In this document: one piece after another, positions 19,749 to 29,031 of the stretch | Layout: every line of letters starts with the position of its first letter | Numbering within the stretch: the first letter of the stretch is position 1 | DNA from: Bifidobacterium sp. ESL0775 | Lineage (GTDB): Bacteria > Actinomycetota > Actinomycetes > Actinomycetales > Bifidobacteriaceae | Length of the DNA stretch: 64,000 bases | Assembly: GCF_029395475.1 (NCBI RefSeq) | Contig: NZ_CP113917.1 | Location: 2,046,001-2,110,000 of the forward strand | Reading direction: 5' to 3' | Notes under the pieces: generated by a model | What the model was told of the DNA's origin: nothing | The model's input: the letters and a program-made list of their open reading frames with translations, nothing else | The model's database searches: none | Made by a program: the position numbers and the translations under genes

Positions 19749-19910
19749 ACTTTTATACCGTTTACGTAAAAAACATGCAAAATACGACCTCTAAAACGCA
19801 CTTTTCTCACAGTCACGTAAAAAACATGCAAAATGGCGACCGTATAGTGCACATTTCCCACAGTCACGTAAAAAACATGCAAGATACGGTCGCCAAAATG
19901 CACTTTTATG
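19749..19910. repeat. Three 51-bp tandem repeats
   Basis: The core ACGTAAAAAACATGCAA starts at 19764, 19815 and 19866, so the period is exactly 51. Each unit also carries a CACTTTT/CACATTT block and a variable GCGACC/CGGTCGCC segment. The array lies between the YggS gene and the end of the trp operon. Because 51 is a multiple of three, both strands stay open across it, but no ribosome-binding site or family match supports a protein. Confidence 0.85.
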
Positions 19911-19933
19911 CATATAATCCGTCAGCACAGCAC

Positions 19934-19962
19934 GGCAAGTACATCATGTATATGTGCTTGCC
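19934..19962 (-). terminator. Hairpin after trpA
   Basis: Arms GGCAAGTACA (19934-19943) and TGTGCTTGCC (19953-19962) pair with one mismatch around a 9-nt loop, 3 nt after the trpA stop. The T-tract is weak, so termination strength is uncertain. Confidence 0.45.
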
Positions 19963-19965
19963 TTC

Positions 19966-20805
19966 TCAGTTCAGCCCGTGAACCGCACCGGCCAACGAAC
20001 GGACATAGTCAGCGACGTACGGCACCGCGTCCTCGCCGTATTTGCCGACCATGCTCACGATGGCCGAACCGACGATGGCACCGTCCGAATCGGCGGCCAT
20101 GGTGGCGGCCTGCTCGGGGGTGGAGATGCCGAAGCCGATGGCGGCGGGCACGTCGGTGACGGAGCGTACTTCGCGGATCATGCCCTTGACATCAGTGGTG
20201 ATCTCCTTGCGCACGCCGGTGACACCGAGCGAGCTCACGCAATAGATGAAGCCCTTGGCATCCGAGGCGATGCTGTGGATGCGCTCGTGCGAGGTCGGGG
20301 CGATGAGGCTCACCAAATCAAGCCCAACGGCCGCCAGCGGCTCGTCGAATTCCGGCTTTTCCTCGTGCGGCACGTCCGGCAGAATCACGCCGTCGAGCCC
20401 GACTTCGGCCGCTCGGTGCGCGAAACGCTCAAGGCCGTAGGAATAGAGCACATTGGCGTAGGTCATGAAGACCATCGGCGTCTCGATATGATGGTCGTTG
20501 CGTAGGCGATCGACCAGCGCGAAAGCGTCGTCGGTGGTGGTGCCAGCAGCAAGCGCGCGGTTGCTGGCTTCCTGAATGACCGGACCTTCGGCCGTCGGGT
20601 CGGAGAAGGGAACACCCAGCTCAATCAGGTCGGCACCGGCATCAATCATCGCCGGCACGAGCTTTTCGGTCAATTCAATCGAGGGATCGCCAACTGTGAC
20701 GAATGGGATGAAGGCCTTGCGACGGCTGCCGTCGGGGGCGGTGAACGCTTGCAAGATACGGGAACGGCGAGCTCCCTGCTTTGCCTGTGTTGTTGTCTCA
20801 GTCAT
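19966..20805 (-). CDS. trpA: Tryptophan synthase alpha subunit
   Basis: Cleaves indole-3-glycerol phosphate to indole and glyceraldehyde-3-phosphate and passes indole to TrpB. The 279-residue TIM barrel shows the hallmark [35 protein letters not shown] (catalytic Glu and Asp) and the C-terminal phosphate-binding [11 protein letters not shown] and [14 protein letters not shown] at 20805 overlaps the end of trpB by 8 nt; longer reading is possible but has no family similarity. It is the last gene of the trp operon. Confidence 0.98.
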   Translation of the reverse strand: MTETTTQAKQGARRSRILQAFTAPDGSRRKAFIPFVTVGDPSIELTEKLVPAMIDAGADLIELGVPFSDPTAEGPVIQEASNRALAAGTTTDDAFALVDRLRNDHHIETPMVFMTYANVLYSYGLERFAHRAAEVGLDGVILPDVPHEEKPEFDEPLAAVGLDLVSLIAPTSHERIHSIASDAKGFIYCVSSLGVTGVRKEITTDVKGMIREVRSVTDVPAAIGFGISTPEQAATMAADSDGAIVGSAIVSMVGKYGEDAVPYVADYVRSLAGAVHGLN

Positions 20806-21997
20806 GAAGATCCTCCCCACGGTAGCGGGCGATGGCCGCCACATCCTTGTCGCCACGCCCGGAAAGGGTGACGATGATACTTTGGTCCTTTGGCAGCGTC
20901 GGCGCGAGTTTCATGGCGTAGGCCACGGCGTGCGCGCTTTCGATGGCCGGAATGATGCCCTCAGTGCGGCTCAGGTATTCGAAGGCGTCGACGGCCTCGT
21001 CGTCGGTGATGGCGACGTATTGGGCGCGGCCGGAATCCTTCAGCGCCGCGTGCTCGGGGCCGACGCCCGGATAGTCGAGGCCGGCGGAAATCGTATAGAC
21101 CGGCGCGATCTGGCCGTATTCGTTCTGGCAGAAGTAGCTCTTCATGCCGTGGAAGATGCCCAGCGAACCGGTGTTCATGGTCGCTGCGGTCTCCTTGGTG
21201 TCGATGCCGCGACCGGCCGCCTCGCAGCCGATGAGCTTCACGTCTTTGTCATTGATGAAGTTGTAGAAGCTGCCGATGGCGTTGGAGCCGCCGCCGACGC
21301 ACGCGAGCACAGCTGCGGGAAGCTTGCCTTCGGCCTCGAGGATCTGCTCGCGGGCTTCCTTGGAGATGACGGACTGGAAGTCGCGCACCATCGTCGGGAA
21401 GGGATGCGGGCCCATGCACGAGCCGAGGCAGTAATGGGTGTCGGAGATGCGGCGCGTCCATTCACGGAAGGTCTCGGAAACCGCGTCCTTCAGCGTGCCG
21501 GTGCCGGTGGTGACGCCACGCACTTCCGCGCCCAAGAGGCGCATGCGGTAGACGTTCAAGGCCTGGCGTTCCATATCGACCTGGCCCATGTAGACCACGC
21601 ACTCCATGCCGAACAGCGCCGCGACGGTGGCCGTGGCCACGCCGTGCTGGCCCGCGCCAGTTTCGGCGATCAGGCGGGTCTTGCCCATCCGCTTGGCGAG
21701 CAGCGCCTGGCCGAGCACGTTGTTGATCTTGTGTGCGCCAGTATGGTTCAGGTCCTCGCGCTTCAAATACACCTTCGCGCCGCCAAGGTCCTTGGTCATA
21801 TTGTCCGCGTAATACAACAGCGACGGACGGCCGGCGTACTTCTTCTCGAGGTCGTCAAGCTCAGCGAGGAAGTCGGGATCATTTTTGTAATGGTTGTAGG
21901 CCTCCTCCAGCTCGTTGACGGCGCCCATCAGCGTCTCGGGGATGTACTGGCCCCCGTGGATGCCGAAGCGCCCCTTTGAATTGGGCGAATTGGTCAT
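20798..21997 (-). CDS. trpB: Tryptophan synthase beta subunit
   Basis: PLP enzyme joining indole and serine into tryptophan. From ATG 21997 (AAGGAG 7 nt upstream) the protein has 399 residues, usual for TrpB. The PLP lysine is in [21 protein letters not shown] (about residue 90), the allosteric region in [14 protein letters not shown], and the phosphate-binding loop in [10 protein letters not shown]. There is a 223-nt gap to trpF upstream, long enough to hold an internal promoter, although none was convincing. trpA overlaps its end. Confidence 0.98.
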   Translation of the reverse strand: MTNSPNSKGRFGIHGGQYIPETLMGAVNELEEAYNHYKNDPDFLAELDDLEKKYAGRPSLLYYADNMTKDLGGAKVYLKREDLNHTGAHKINNVLGQALLAKRMGKTRLIAETGAGQHGVATATVAALFGMECVVYMGQVDMERQALNVYRMRLLGAEVRGVTTGTGTLKDAVSETFREWTRRISDTHYCLGSCMGPHPFPTMVRDFQSVISKEAREQILEAEGKLPAAVLACVGGGSNAIGSFYNFINDKDVKLIGCEAAGRGIDTKETAATMNTGSLGIFHGMKSYFCQNEYGQIAPVYTISAGLDYPGVGPEHAALKDSGRAQYVAITDDEAVDAFEYLSRTEGIIPAIESAHAVAYAMKLAPTLPKDQSIIVTLSGRGDKDVAAIARYRGEDLHD

Positions 21998-22220
21998 GAG
22001 ATTGCTCCTTAATTTACAACATCTATGACAGTTGATTGTATGGTTATTTGACGGTTTTGACTGGTTGGATTTCCCATTGCGGATATCCAAATGTCGGATT
22101 TTTCAAGACTGCGTTTTGCGTGATTACCAGGCGGGCACCCGCCATCGCCGGCAATCATGGTGTCCATATTGGCCTTGAGGCAATCGAGATTTCGGATCCC
22201 CCATGGCACAAGCCTTTACA

Positions 22221-23030
22221 CTATCTGCCATCGGCATCACCAGCTTCCGCTTTATTCGACGCTTCCCGCACGGCCTTGACCGCGGCGAACATCTTGTCCG
22301 GGTCCTTGAGACGGTCGGTTTCGACGCCAGAGCTCATATCGACACCGAACGGATGTGTGGCGAGAATGGCCTCGGCCACATTGTCAGGCGTGAGACCACC
22401 GGCCAGCATGAATGGACGATTGACATCACGAACCAATGACCAGTCGAACGTCCTGCCATCGCCCGCGCCAGCGTCGAGCAGCACCATATCGGCCGACGAC
22501 TCGATGGCCTGTGCCACATCCAAAGCCTCGCGCACCTTGAACGCCTGCATGATCGGCAGGGTTACGAGCCCGCGCAGGTCGGCCAGATAATCCTCGTCTT
22601 CGTGCCCGTGAAGCTGGATGACGTCAAGGTCGGCATCACTCGCGATTTCCGCCACACGTTCGGCCGGTTGGTCGACAAACACTCCTACCGCTGCCGGCGG
22701 ATTCACACCAGTTTCGGCGGCCTGGGCCTTCATATACTTGACCAGTTCAGCCACACGTTCTGGCGTTATCGAACGATGCGATTTGGGAAAGTCGATGATG
22801 AATCCGACGGCATCGCTACCAGCCGCCAAAGCGGCGTCCATATCCTGTTCGCGTTTCAACCCGCAAAGCTTGACTTTATAAGCATTTGCGGCATCCGCGC
22901 TCGCAGCGCCATCGGCCGAAGGCTCTTCATTCAAAATCGCACGAGCAACAATGGCGTCATCTTCAAATGGCACATCATTATCGAACGATTCCGAAGACGC
23001 GGGTCGAACCGATGCTGTCGAATTATTCAT
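22221..23030 (-). CDS. trpF: Phosphoribosylanthranilate isomerase
   Basis: Converts phosphoribosylanthranilate to the ribulose form by an Amadori rearrangement. The core TIM barrel starts at YKVKLCGLKREQDMD (about residue 52; the Cys is the catalytic base) and includes VGVFVD, DVIQLHGHED and FMLAGGLTPDNVAEA, with SSGVETD near the end. A roughly 50-residue acidic, Ala/Ser-rich leader precedes the barrel and is unusual for TrpF. A later start is not obvious, because no internal Met lies before the barrel. It follows trpC by 9 nt. Confidence 0.93.
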   Translation of the reverse strand: MNNSTASVRPASSESFDNDVPFEDDAIVARAILNEEPSADGAASADAANAYKVKLCGLKREQDMDAALAAGSDAVGFIIDFPKSHRSITPERVAELVKYMKAQAAETGVNPPAAVGVFVDQPAERVAEIASDADLDVIQLHGHEDEDYLADLRGLVTLPIMQAFKVREALDVAQAIESSADMVLLDAGAGDGRTFDWSLVRDVNRPFMLAGGLTPDNVAEAILATHPFGVDMSSGVETDRLKDPDKMFAAVKAVREASNKAEAGDADGR

Positions 23031-23039
23031 CGTGTTGCC

Positions 23040-23891
23040 TTACTTTCCAGCCATAGTCGCACCGTTGGCCGGACCGCCGCGAAGCTCAGCGAGCGCGGCG
23101 GTCTTGTCCGGCGAACGCATCAGCGTCTCACCGATCAGCACCGCGTCGACACCGGCCGCCTCGAGTTCCTCGACATCGGCACGGGTGGCCACACCGGACT
23201 CGGAAACGAAAATACGATCCGGACCGACGGTCGGGCGCAACTCGATGCTGTGGTTGAAGTCCACATCGAAAGTCCGCAGGTCGCGGTTGTTGACGCCGAC
23301 CACGCGGGCACCGGCGGCGATGGCGCGCGGCACCTCGTCAGGCTGGTAGGCCTCCACCAACGCGCTCATGCCAAGTTCGTGCGCGAGCGCGGTGTAGTCC
23401 GCAAGCTGCTGGTCATCCAAAATCGAGCAGATCAGCAGCACCGCCGAGGCACCACAGGCGCGGGCCTGATAGATCATGTATTCGTCGACGATGAAATCCT
23501 TACGCAGCACCGGAATATCGACCGCCGCCGCGACCTGCCGCAGATGTTCATCGGAGCCTTTGAACCACGTCGGCTCGGTCAGGCAGCTGATGGCCGCCGC
23601 ACCGGCCTTTTCGTAGTCGCGGGCGATGTCGAGGTAGGGATAGTCCTGCGCGATGATCCCCTTGCTGGGCGAGGCCTGCTTGAGCTCGCAGATGAAGCTC
23701 ATGCCGGGAGCCTTCAGCGCACGCTCGAACGGGAACGCCGCGTCGCCGGTCTCCCCCGCAGCGACCTTCCGCGAGGCCACCTCACGAGCCTGAGCCTCCA
23801 CCACCGCCTGCGGGGTCTGCGCCTTTTCCTCGGCCACGCGCTCGCGGGTCTTGGCAGCGATGCGCTGCAGGATGTTTTCGGAATCAGCCAT
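23040..23891 (-). CDS. trpC: Indole-3-glycerol phosphate synthase
   Basis: Closes the indole ring of CdRP with loss of CO2 and water. The 283 residues carry the family's hallmarks: MSFICELKQASPSKG (catalytic Lys), ISCLTEPTWFKGS, PVLRKDFIVDEYMIYQARACGA, VGVNNRDLRTF and VSESGVATRAD. The N-terminal ILQRIAAKTRERVAE helix is typical. ATG at 23891. trpC and trpF are separate genes here, unlike the fused enterobacterial protein. Confidence 0.97.
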   Translation of the reverse strand: MADSENILQRIAAKTRERVAEEKAQTPQAVVEAQAREVASRKVAAGETGDAAFPFERALKAPGMSFICELKQASPSKGIIAQDYPYLDIARDYEKAGAAAISCLTEPTWFKGSDEHLRQVAAAVDIPVLRKDFIVDEYMIYQARACGASAVLLICSILDDQQLADYTALAHELGMSALVEAYQPDEVPRAIAAGARVVGVNNRDLRTFDVDFNHSIELRPTVGPDRIFVSESGVATRADVEELEAAGVDAVLIGETLMRSPDKTAALAELRGGPANGATMAGK

Positions 23892-23993
23892 TACCTTTGC
23901 ACTTTCCTATTGTCGGTATCGAAGGCCACAAACTCACAAAACATTGTAATACACCTGATAATGCCTTCGTAGCCTTCCGTCATGTTTCGGACC

Positions 23994-25040
23994 TTACTTG
24001 TCGGCGTCGGCTTTGGCGAACGCCTGCGAACCGGCGACGAACGTGTCGAGCGTCTTCATCGCGGCGCCGGAGGCGATCTGCTCGCGAGCGATCTCGACGC
24101 CCTGCCCAATGGACGAGGCGACTCCGCAAACGTAGAGCGCGCAAGCGGCGTTGAACAGTGCGGCCTCAAGTTTCGGGCCGGTCTCCTTGCCGCCGAGGAT
24201 GGCGCGGGTGATGGCCGCGTTCTCTGTAGGAGTGCCGCCGAGCAGGTCCTTCTTCTCGCAACGGGTCAGGCCGAACTCCTCGGGCGTCAGCGTCATCGGA
24301 TGGTATTCGCCGTCGCGCAGCTCGCAGGCCGCGGTTTCGGCGGAAAGCGAGACCTCGTCCATCTTGTCGCGGCCGTAGACGACCAGCGCGCGCTTGACGC
24401 CAAGGCTTTCGAGCACGTGGGCGATGGGCTCCACGAGGTATTCGTCGTAGACGCCGAGCAGGAAGTACTCGGGGCGGGCGGGGTTGGTCAGCGGTCCGAG
24501 GATGTTGAAGACGGTGCGGAAGCCGAGCTCCTTGCGGATCGGGCCGACGTAGCGCATCGCGGTGTGGTAGCGCTGGGCGAAGAGGAAGGTGAAATTGTCC
24601 TTCTTGAGCAGGTCGACCGCCTCTTCCGGCGACAGCGAGATGTTCGCGCCGAGGGCTTCGAGGCAGTCGGCGGTGCCGCACTGCGAGCTGGCGGCGCGGT
24701 TGCCGTGCTTGGTCACCTTGGCTCCGGCGGCGGCCGAAATCAGGGCTGCGGTGGTGGAGATGTTGAAGGTGTTCGCGCCGTCGCCACCGGTGCCGACGAT
24801 ATCGAGCGTTTCGATGCCGGGGTGCGGAACGGGTGTGGCGAGTTCGCGCATGGCGGCCGCGCAGCCCGCGATCTCGTCGATGGTCTCGGCCTTGGTCGAC
24901 TTGGTGGAAAGCGCCGCGAGGAATGCCGCGTTCTGGGTCGGCGTCGATTTGCCGCCCATGATCTCTTTCATCGCCTGATAGGCCTCGTCGTAGGTGAGGT
25001 CGTGCTTGTTGACGATTTTGACGATTGCTTCACTGATCAT
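23994..25040 (-). CDS. trpD: Anthranilate phosphoribosyltransferase
   Basis: Adds the phosphoribosyl group of PRPP to anthranilate. The 348-residue protein has the helical N-domain (1-75), then the PRPP site [33 protein letters not shown], and downstream [23 protein letters not shown] at 25040 with AAGGAAG 5-6 nt upstream. It lies 88 nt downstream of trpG; the glutaminase is a separate gene, not a TrpGD fusion. Confidence 0.98.
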   Translation of the reverse strand: MISEAIVKIVNKHDLTYDEAYQAMKEIMGGKSTPTQNAAFLAALSTKSTKAETIDEIAGCAAAMRELATPVPHPGIETLDIVGTGGDGANTFNISTTAALISAAAGAKVTKHGNRAASSQCGTADCLEALGANISLSPEEAVDLLKKDNFTFLFAQRYHTAMRYVGPIRKELGFRTVFNILGPLTNPARPEYFLLGVYDEYLVEPIAHVLESLGVKRALVVYGRDKMDEVSLSAETAACELRDGEYHPMTLTPEEFGLTRCEKKDLLGGTPTENAAITRAILGGKETGPKLEAALFNAACALYVCGVASSIGQGVEIAREQIASGAAMKTLDTFVAGSQAFAKADADK

Positions 25041-25128
25041 TTTTTACTTCCTTGTGATTGATTGTGGTTGGATTATTTTGTATTACTAATTTGATTATTG
25101 CCCGATTTAGAGATTTAAAGGTATCTGC

Positions 25129-25716
25129 TCAATTGCCGAACCTTTCGACAACACCGATGAAATTCCTGAGGATCTGCCCGCCGAGCGGGGTGAGGATGCT
25201 TTCGGGATGGAACTGGACGCCGAACATCGGGTCCGTGACGTGAGCCACGGCCATGATCTCGTCGGTTCCGTCGGTGCGGGCGACGACACGCAAGGTATCC
25301 GGCAACGTAGCTTTGTCGGCCTCAAGCGAGTGGTAACGCGCGGCCTGAATTCGCGCAGGCATGCCGGCGAACAGCGGGCAATCGTTGTCGAGCTCGACCG
25401 GCGAGGCCTTGCCGTGCATGAGTTCGGCAGCGGGGACGACTTTGCCGCCCAGCGCCTCGCAGATGGCCTGATGGCCGAGGCAGACACCCAGAATCGGCAC
25501 CGTTCCGGAAAGCTCACGTACCACATCCTCGCAGATTCCGGCGTCCGCAGGCTTGCCGGGGCCGGGCGAAAGGACGATGCCGTCGGAGCCCAGCGCGGCG
25601 AGACCCGCCACATCGAGGTCGTCGTTGCGCACCACACGCACGTCCGGTTCGATGGAGCCGATGAGCTGGTAGAGGTTGTAGGAGAAGCTGTCGTAGTTGT
25701 CGACGATGGTGATCAT
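25129..25716 (-). CDS. trpG: Anthranilate synthase glutamine amidotransferase component
   Basis: Class I glutamine amidotransferase (195 residues) supplying ammonia to TrpE. The triad is seen in GVCLGHQAICEALGG (Cys nucleophile near residue 80) and VQFHPESILTP (His and Glu near the end). It starts at ATG 25716 with MITIVDNYDSFSYNL and overlaps the trpE stop by 4 nt (ATGA), so the two subunits are translationally coupled. A dual role in folate synthesis (as PabA) cannot be excluded. Confidence 0.97.
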   Translation of the reverse strand: MITIVDNYDSFSYNLYQLIGSIEPDVRVVRNDDLDVAGLAALGSDGIVLSPGPGKPADAGICEDVVRELSGTVPILGVCLGHQAICEALGGKVVPAAELMHGKASPVELDNDCPLFAGMPARIQAARYHSLEADKATLPDTLRVVARTDGTDEIMAVAHVTDPMFGVQFHPESILTPLGGQILRNFIGVVERFGN

Positions 25717-27299
25717 GCGATGCCTCCATTCGCTTGATTGATGGCATCCACGACGGCGAGCGCCTTGTTGCGGCACTCCTCGAATTCCTTGTCGGGGTTG
25801 GAGTCGGCGACGATGCCCGCGCCAGACTGCACGCAGACCTTGCCATCGTGCTTGAAGGCCAGGCGGATGCCGATGCAGGTGTCGAGGTTGCCGGAGAAGT
25901 CGAGGTAGCCGATGGCGCCGCCGTAGATGTCGCGCGGGGAATCCTCGAGTTCCGCGATGATCTGGCAGGCGCGAATCTTCGGGGCCCCCGAAAGCGTGCC
26001 GGCCGGCAGCACCGCGTCGATGACGTCCAGCGCGTCCTTGCCGTCGGCGAGCTGGCCGGCGACCGTGGAACCGATGTGCATGACATGCGAGAACCGCAGG
26101 ATATCGTGCAAGCGCTCGACCTCAACACTGCCGAGTTTGGAGACGCGGCCGATGTCGTTGCGCCCGAGGTCGACCAACATGTTGTGCTCGGCCAGTTCCT
26201 TTTCATCACTCAGCAAATCCTGCTCGATGAGCTTGTCCTCTTCCAGCGTCGCGCCGCGCGGGCGGGTGCCGGCAAGCGGATAGGTCAGCAGTTTGCCGTC
26301 TTCGAGGCGAACCAACGTCTCGGGTGAGGCGGCGGCGATCTCGATGTCGTCGCTGGACATGAAGACCATGTAAGGGCTCGGGTTTTCGGCGCGCATCAAT
26401 CGGTAGGCGTCGAACAGGCTGCCCGTGGCCTGCGCCACGCTGGGGTTGGAGAGCACGACCTGGAAGATGTCGCCGGCGTAGATGTGCTCCTTCGCCTTCT
26501 CGATCATCTTGCCGTATTGTTCGCGGTTGAGCGTCAGCTTCAGATCGCTCTCAAGCTCCAGAGGCTTGAAGTCGTAGCGCTTGCCGTTGTCGAGAATCTG
26601 CTGCATCTGCTCGATCTGAGCCACCGCGTGTTCGTATGAGGCATCCACATCGTTGGTGTCGACGCCGGCGATGAGTTGCAGGCGCTGACGGTAGGAATCG
26701 AAGGAGATGAGCTGGTCGAAGAGCATCAAATCGACATCGGGCAAAGCCTTCGGATCGCGGGTTCCCTGCCGCAATGTCGGCTCGGCATAAGCGAAATATC
26801 CGAAGGAGAAGTAGCCGACCAGGCCACCGGCGAACGGCGGGAACCCTTCAAGGCGCGGGCTGGAATATTGCGCAAGCACCTTGCGGATCGCATCGCTGGG
26901 GTGGTCGACGTGCTGGTGCTCGACCACGACGTCATCGGCGCCTGAACCGGCAGGAGCGACGCGCTTGATAGTAAGGTCGCCGGCCTTGCAGGTCAGTTCC
27001 AGCGTCGGCGCGAATCCGAGGAAGCTGTAGCGGCCCATGCGCTGGTCGGCCTCGGCGCTTTCCAAGAGGAAGCAATGATTGGAGGCGGCACGCACCCGGC
27101 GCATGGCCTCGATGGTGGTCAGCCTGTCGGCGAGCAGTTCGCGCATCACTGGAATACGGCGGTATTTACCGGTTTTCGCCAGCCCGCGCACCTCGTCAAG
27201 TGTCGGCCGAATGCCCGCGTACCGCTTTTCGTCCGCGGCGTTCCGCCCGGCCGCGCCGCCGTTCGAACCAGCCGTAGCATCCGCACTCATGGTCACCAT
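25713..27299 (-). CDS. trpE: Anthranilate synthase component I
   Basis: Chorismate-utilising enzyme making anthranilate, and the committed step of tryptophan synthesis. The 528-residue protein has an N-terminal tryptophan-feedback region (FLLESAEADQRMGRYSFLGF, the LLES motif), and a C-terminal chorismate domain with GTRPRGATLEED, LVDLGRNDIGRV, GTLSGAPKIRACQII and IYGGAIGYLDFSGN. The start must lie after the T-box terminator. ATG 27299 follows AGGAGG by 4 nt; GTG 27296 or ATG 27290 are alternatives. It is the first gene of the trp operon. Confidence 0.97.
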   Translation of the reverse strand: MVTMSADATAGSNGGAAGRNAADEKRYAGIRPTLDEVRGLAKTGKYRRIPVMRELLADRLTTIEAMRRVRAASNHCFLLESAEADQRMGRYSFLGFAPTLELTCKAGDLTIKRVAPAGSGADDVVVEHQHVDHPSDAIRKVLAQYSSPRLEGFPPFAGGLVGYFSFGYFAYAEPTLRQGTRDPKALPDVDLMLFDQLISFDSYRQRLQLIAGVDTNDVDASYEHAVAQIEQMQQILDNGKRYDFKPLELESDLKLTLNREQYGKMIEKAKEHIYAGDIFQVVLSNPSVAQATGSLFDAYRLMRAENPSPYMVFMSSDDIEIAAASPETLVRLEDGKLLTYPLAGTRPRGATLEEDKLIEQDLLSDEKELAEHNMLVDLGRNDIGRVSKLGSVEVERLHDILRFSHVMHIGSTVAGQLADGKDALDVIDAVLPAGTLSGAPKIRACQIIAELEDSPRDIYGGAIGYLDFSGNLDTCIGIRLAFKHDGKVCVQSGAGIVADSNPDKEFEECRNKALAVVDAINQANGGIA

Positions 27300-27335
27300 G
27301 GCACCTCCTGGAGGCTTCCACCTCATTTTGGGACT

Positions 27336-27600
27336 AAAAAAGCCCGTCCCAGCTGTCAAGTACAGCCAAGGACGAGCAAATAGCCCGCGGTGCCACCTTG
27401 GTTCACGGTTTCCCGTGCCCTTGAGACGCCAACACGTCTCCGGCAACTGACGTATGCCTTACGTCGCAGCCTCATCGTCGAAATCATCCGGCCAATCGGT
27501 GCGCCCTCAGCGGCCCACTCAACGGTTCGCATCTCGTCCCGGCTCTCACCATCCCAGGCTCGCTCATCGCGCGTTTCCGTCTACTTCCCCGCTTCATCGG
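27336..27600 (-). promoter_or_regulatory. T-box leader controlling the trp operon
   Basis: Minus-strand leader of trpE. The T-box core TGGCACCGCG lies at 27386-27395, matching the invariant antiterminator sequence that pairs with the NCCA end of uncharged tRNA. A Rho-independent terminator follows at 27336-27374: arms CGTCC..GCTGT and ACAGC..GGACG, then GGCTTTTTTAG. In the stem I region GAGTGGGCC (around 27515) puts a UGG tryptophan codon at 27515-27517, the expected specifier. Uncharged tRNA-Trp should therefore favour read-through into trpE. Exact stem I pairing was not computed. Confidence 0.92.
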
Positions 27601-27624
27601 TTTGTAGTGTTTAGTTATTGATGC

Positions 27625-29031
27625 TTACGCTACACTTCCGTTTTCGCGCCTGTCAAATACGTCTGTCCAATTCGGGTTTAAGATACGGTCAGATTTGTCC
27701 GCACGAATATCGTCAAAAGTGAAGTATTCCAAGGCTTCACGTGCGCTCATCGCAACCGGCCCGGAAGCGTCCGGCATGTGGACATCGCGAGGCCCGCGGA
27801 TGCCAAGCAGCCATGCGCAATAGCCGATGACCTGTTCAGGTTTGACCCCATCCGCACGCAACGTGCCGATATCCAGCGAATGCTTCCGCTTGGCCAGCCG
27901 CGTTCCAGTCGGATCATCAATCAGCGGAAGGTGGGCATAAGCAGGACCATCAACCTGCTCAACCCCGTATTTCGCGGCGAAACCAGAGGCGATCAACGCA
28001 CGACGAATCCAGATCTGCAGCGCCGTGGAACGCAGTAAATCACGGCCGCGCACGATGTCGTTGACACCCATCAACAGGTCATCGACCACCACGGCAAGCT
28101 GGTAGGAGAAGATGCCGTCGGAACGACGGATCACGGTGTCACCGACCTCGCGCGGCAAATCGAAACCCTGATGGCCGAATATTCGGTCGTCAAACGTGAC
28201 GACGCTTCCCCACGAACTTTCTTCCGGCACTGCTATACGCCACGAATGTCGCTGCCCCGCTTCCAACCGCGAACGCACTTCGTCTGGTTGCTTGGCCAGC
28301 AATTTCCGACATGTCCCGGGATAAATCAAGAACCTGTCACCCTCCTGCGGAGCCGAGGCCGCACGTAAGTCGGCGCGCGAGCAGAAACACGGGTAGACCA
28401 ACGGGAAATCACTCGATGATGCAACGTTATTCCAACTCGAACTTCTCGCAGTATCCGGATATTCGCCACAACCCCGAGTAGCCTCATTGCCTTTATCATC
28501 AAGACCATTAGCACCACTACCACTGCCCAAGCCGTTGAAGATATCAGTTTCACAATGATAGGAATCATCGTCAATGACATCATCCAAACTCATCGATTCC
28601 AGCGAACGCAAGGCCTCCTCATAGATTTCCGTGCGCTGCGACTGGTAAACCGGCTTGCCGTCCCAATCCAACCCAAGCCAGTGAAGATCGTCCATGATCC
28701 ATTTGTCGGCGTCCTTCACCGCACGTGGCCCGTCGACATCCTCGATACGCAGCAGCACTTTGCCGCACTGCCCATCGCCGTCGCCGTCTCGACCGTTTCC
28801 TCCGCCTTCGCCCGAGCGATCGCCAGCATGCGCCGAAAGCCACGCGGCCAGCATCGCGTAAACGTTGCCGATGTGCATCCGCCCGGAAGGCGTAGGCGCG
28901 AAACGGCCGACTTTCAGACTTTGCCCGGCCACAGAAGTTTCAGCAACCGCCGATTCACCGGCAGAGGCAATCTCGTCATTTCGCACGGCACGCAACGGCT
29001 CAAACCGTGCATCCGCGCTTCCCCCACTCAT
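27625..29031 (-). CDS. gluQ: Glutamyl-Q tRNA(Asp) synthetase-like protein
   Basis: GluRS catalytic-domain paralogue lacking the anticodon-binding domain; the family attaches glutamate to queuosine in tRNA-Asp. Sites: [16 protein letters not shown] (HIGH motif), Cys-rich [10 protein letters not shown] plus YPGTCRKL (zinc site), [17 protein letters not shown], and [14 protein letters not shown] (KMSKS-like). At 468 residues from ATG 29031 it exceeds the usual 300. Extra Gly-rich ([14 protein letters not shown], about 85-100) and Ser/Asn-rich AT-biased (about 160-215) inserts explain the length. It overlaps the upstream gene by 4 nt. Longer starts have no similarity. Confidence 0.88.
   Translation of the reverse strand: MSGGSADARFEPLRAVRNDEIASAGESAVAETSVAGQSLKVGRFAPTPSGRMHIGNVYAMLAAWLSAHAGDRSGEGGGNGRDGDGDGQCGKVLLRIEDVDGPRAVKDADKWIMDDLHWLGLDWDGKPVYQSQRTEIYEEALRSLESMSLDDVIDDDSYHCETDIFNGLGSGSGANGLDDKGNEATRGCGEYPDTARSSSWNNVASSSDFPLVYPCFCSRADLRAASAPQEGDRFLIYPGTCRKLLAKQPDEVRSRLEAGQRHSWRIAVPEESSWGSVVTFDDRIFGHQGFDLPREVGDTVIRRSDGIFSYQLAVVVDDLLMGVNDIVRGRDLLRSTALQIWIRRALIASGFAAKYGVEQVDGPAYAHLPLIDDPTGTRLAKRKHSLDIGTLRADGVKPEQVIGYCAWLLGIRGPRDVHMPDASGPVAMSAREALEYFTFDDIRADKSDRILNPNWTDVFDRRENGSVA
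27627..27656 (-). promoter_or_regulatory. Candidate trp operon promoter
   Basis: Minus-strand TTGACA (27651-27656), an 18-nt spacer and TAGCGT (27627-27632), just upstream of the T-box leader and overlapping the 3' end of the GluQ-RS gene. The -35 is perfect; the -10 is weak. Confidence 0.45.

Noticed and set aside
19749..19910. Possible CRISPR array
   Set aside because: Units are contiguous 51-bp tandem copies with similar, not unique, intervening sequence, only three copies, and no cas genes in the window.
19712..19981. Small open frames on both strands across the 51-bp repeats
   Set aside because: Openness follows from the period being a multiple of three; no ribosome-binding site or homology supports translation. 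Kept only as a repeat finding.
22130..22143. GGCGGG/CCCGCC stem in the trpF-trpB gap as an internal terminator
   Set aside because: The loop would be only 2 nt and there is no T-tract, so it is not a credible terminator.
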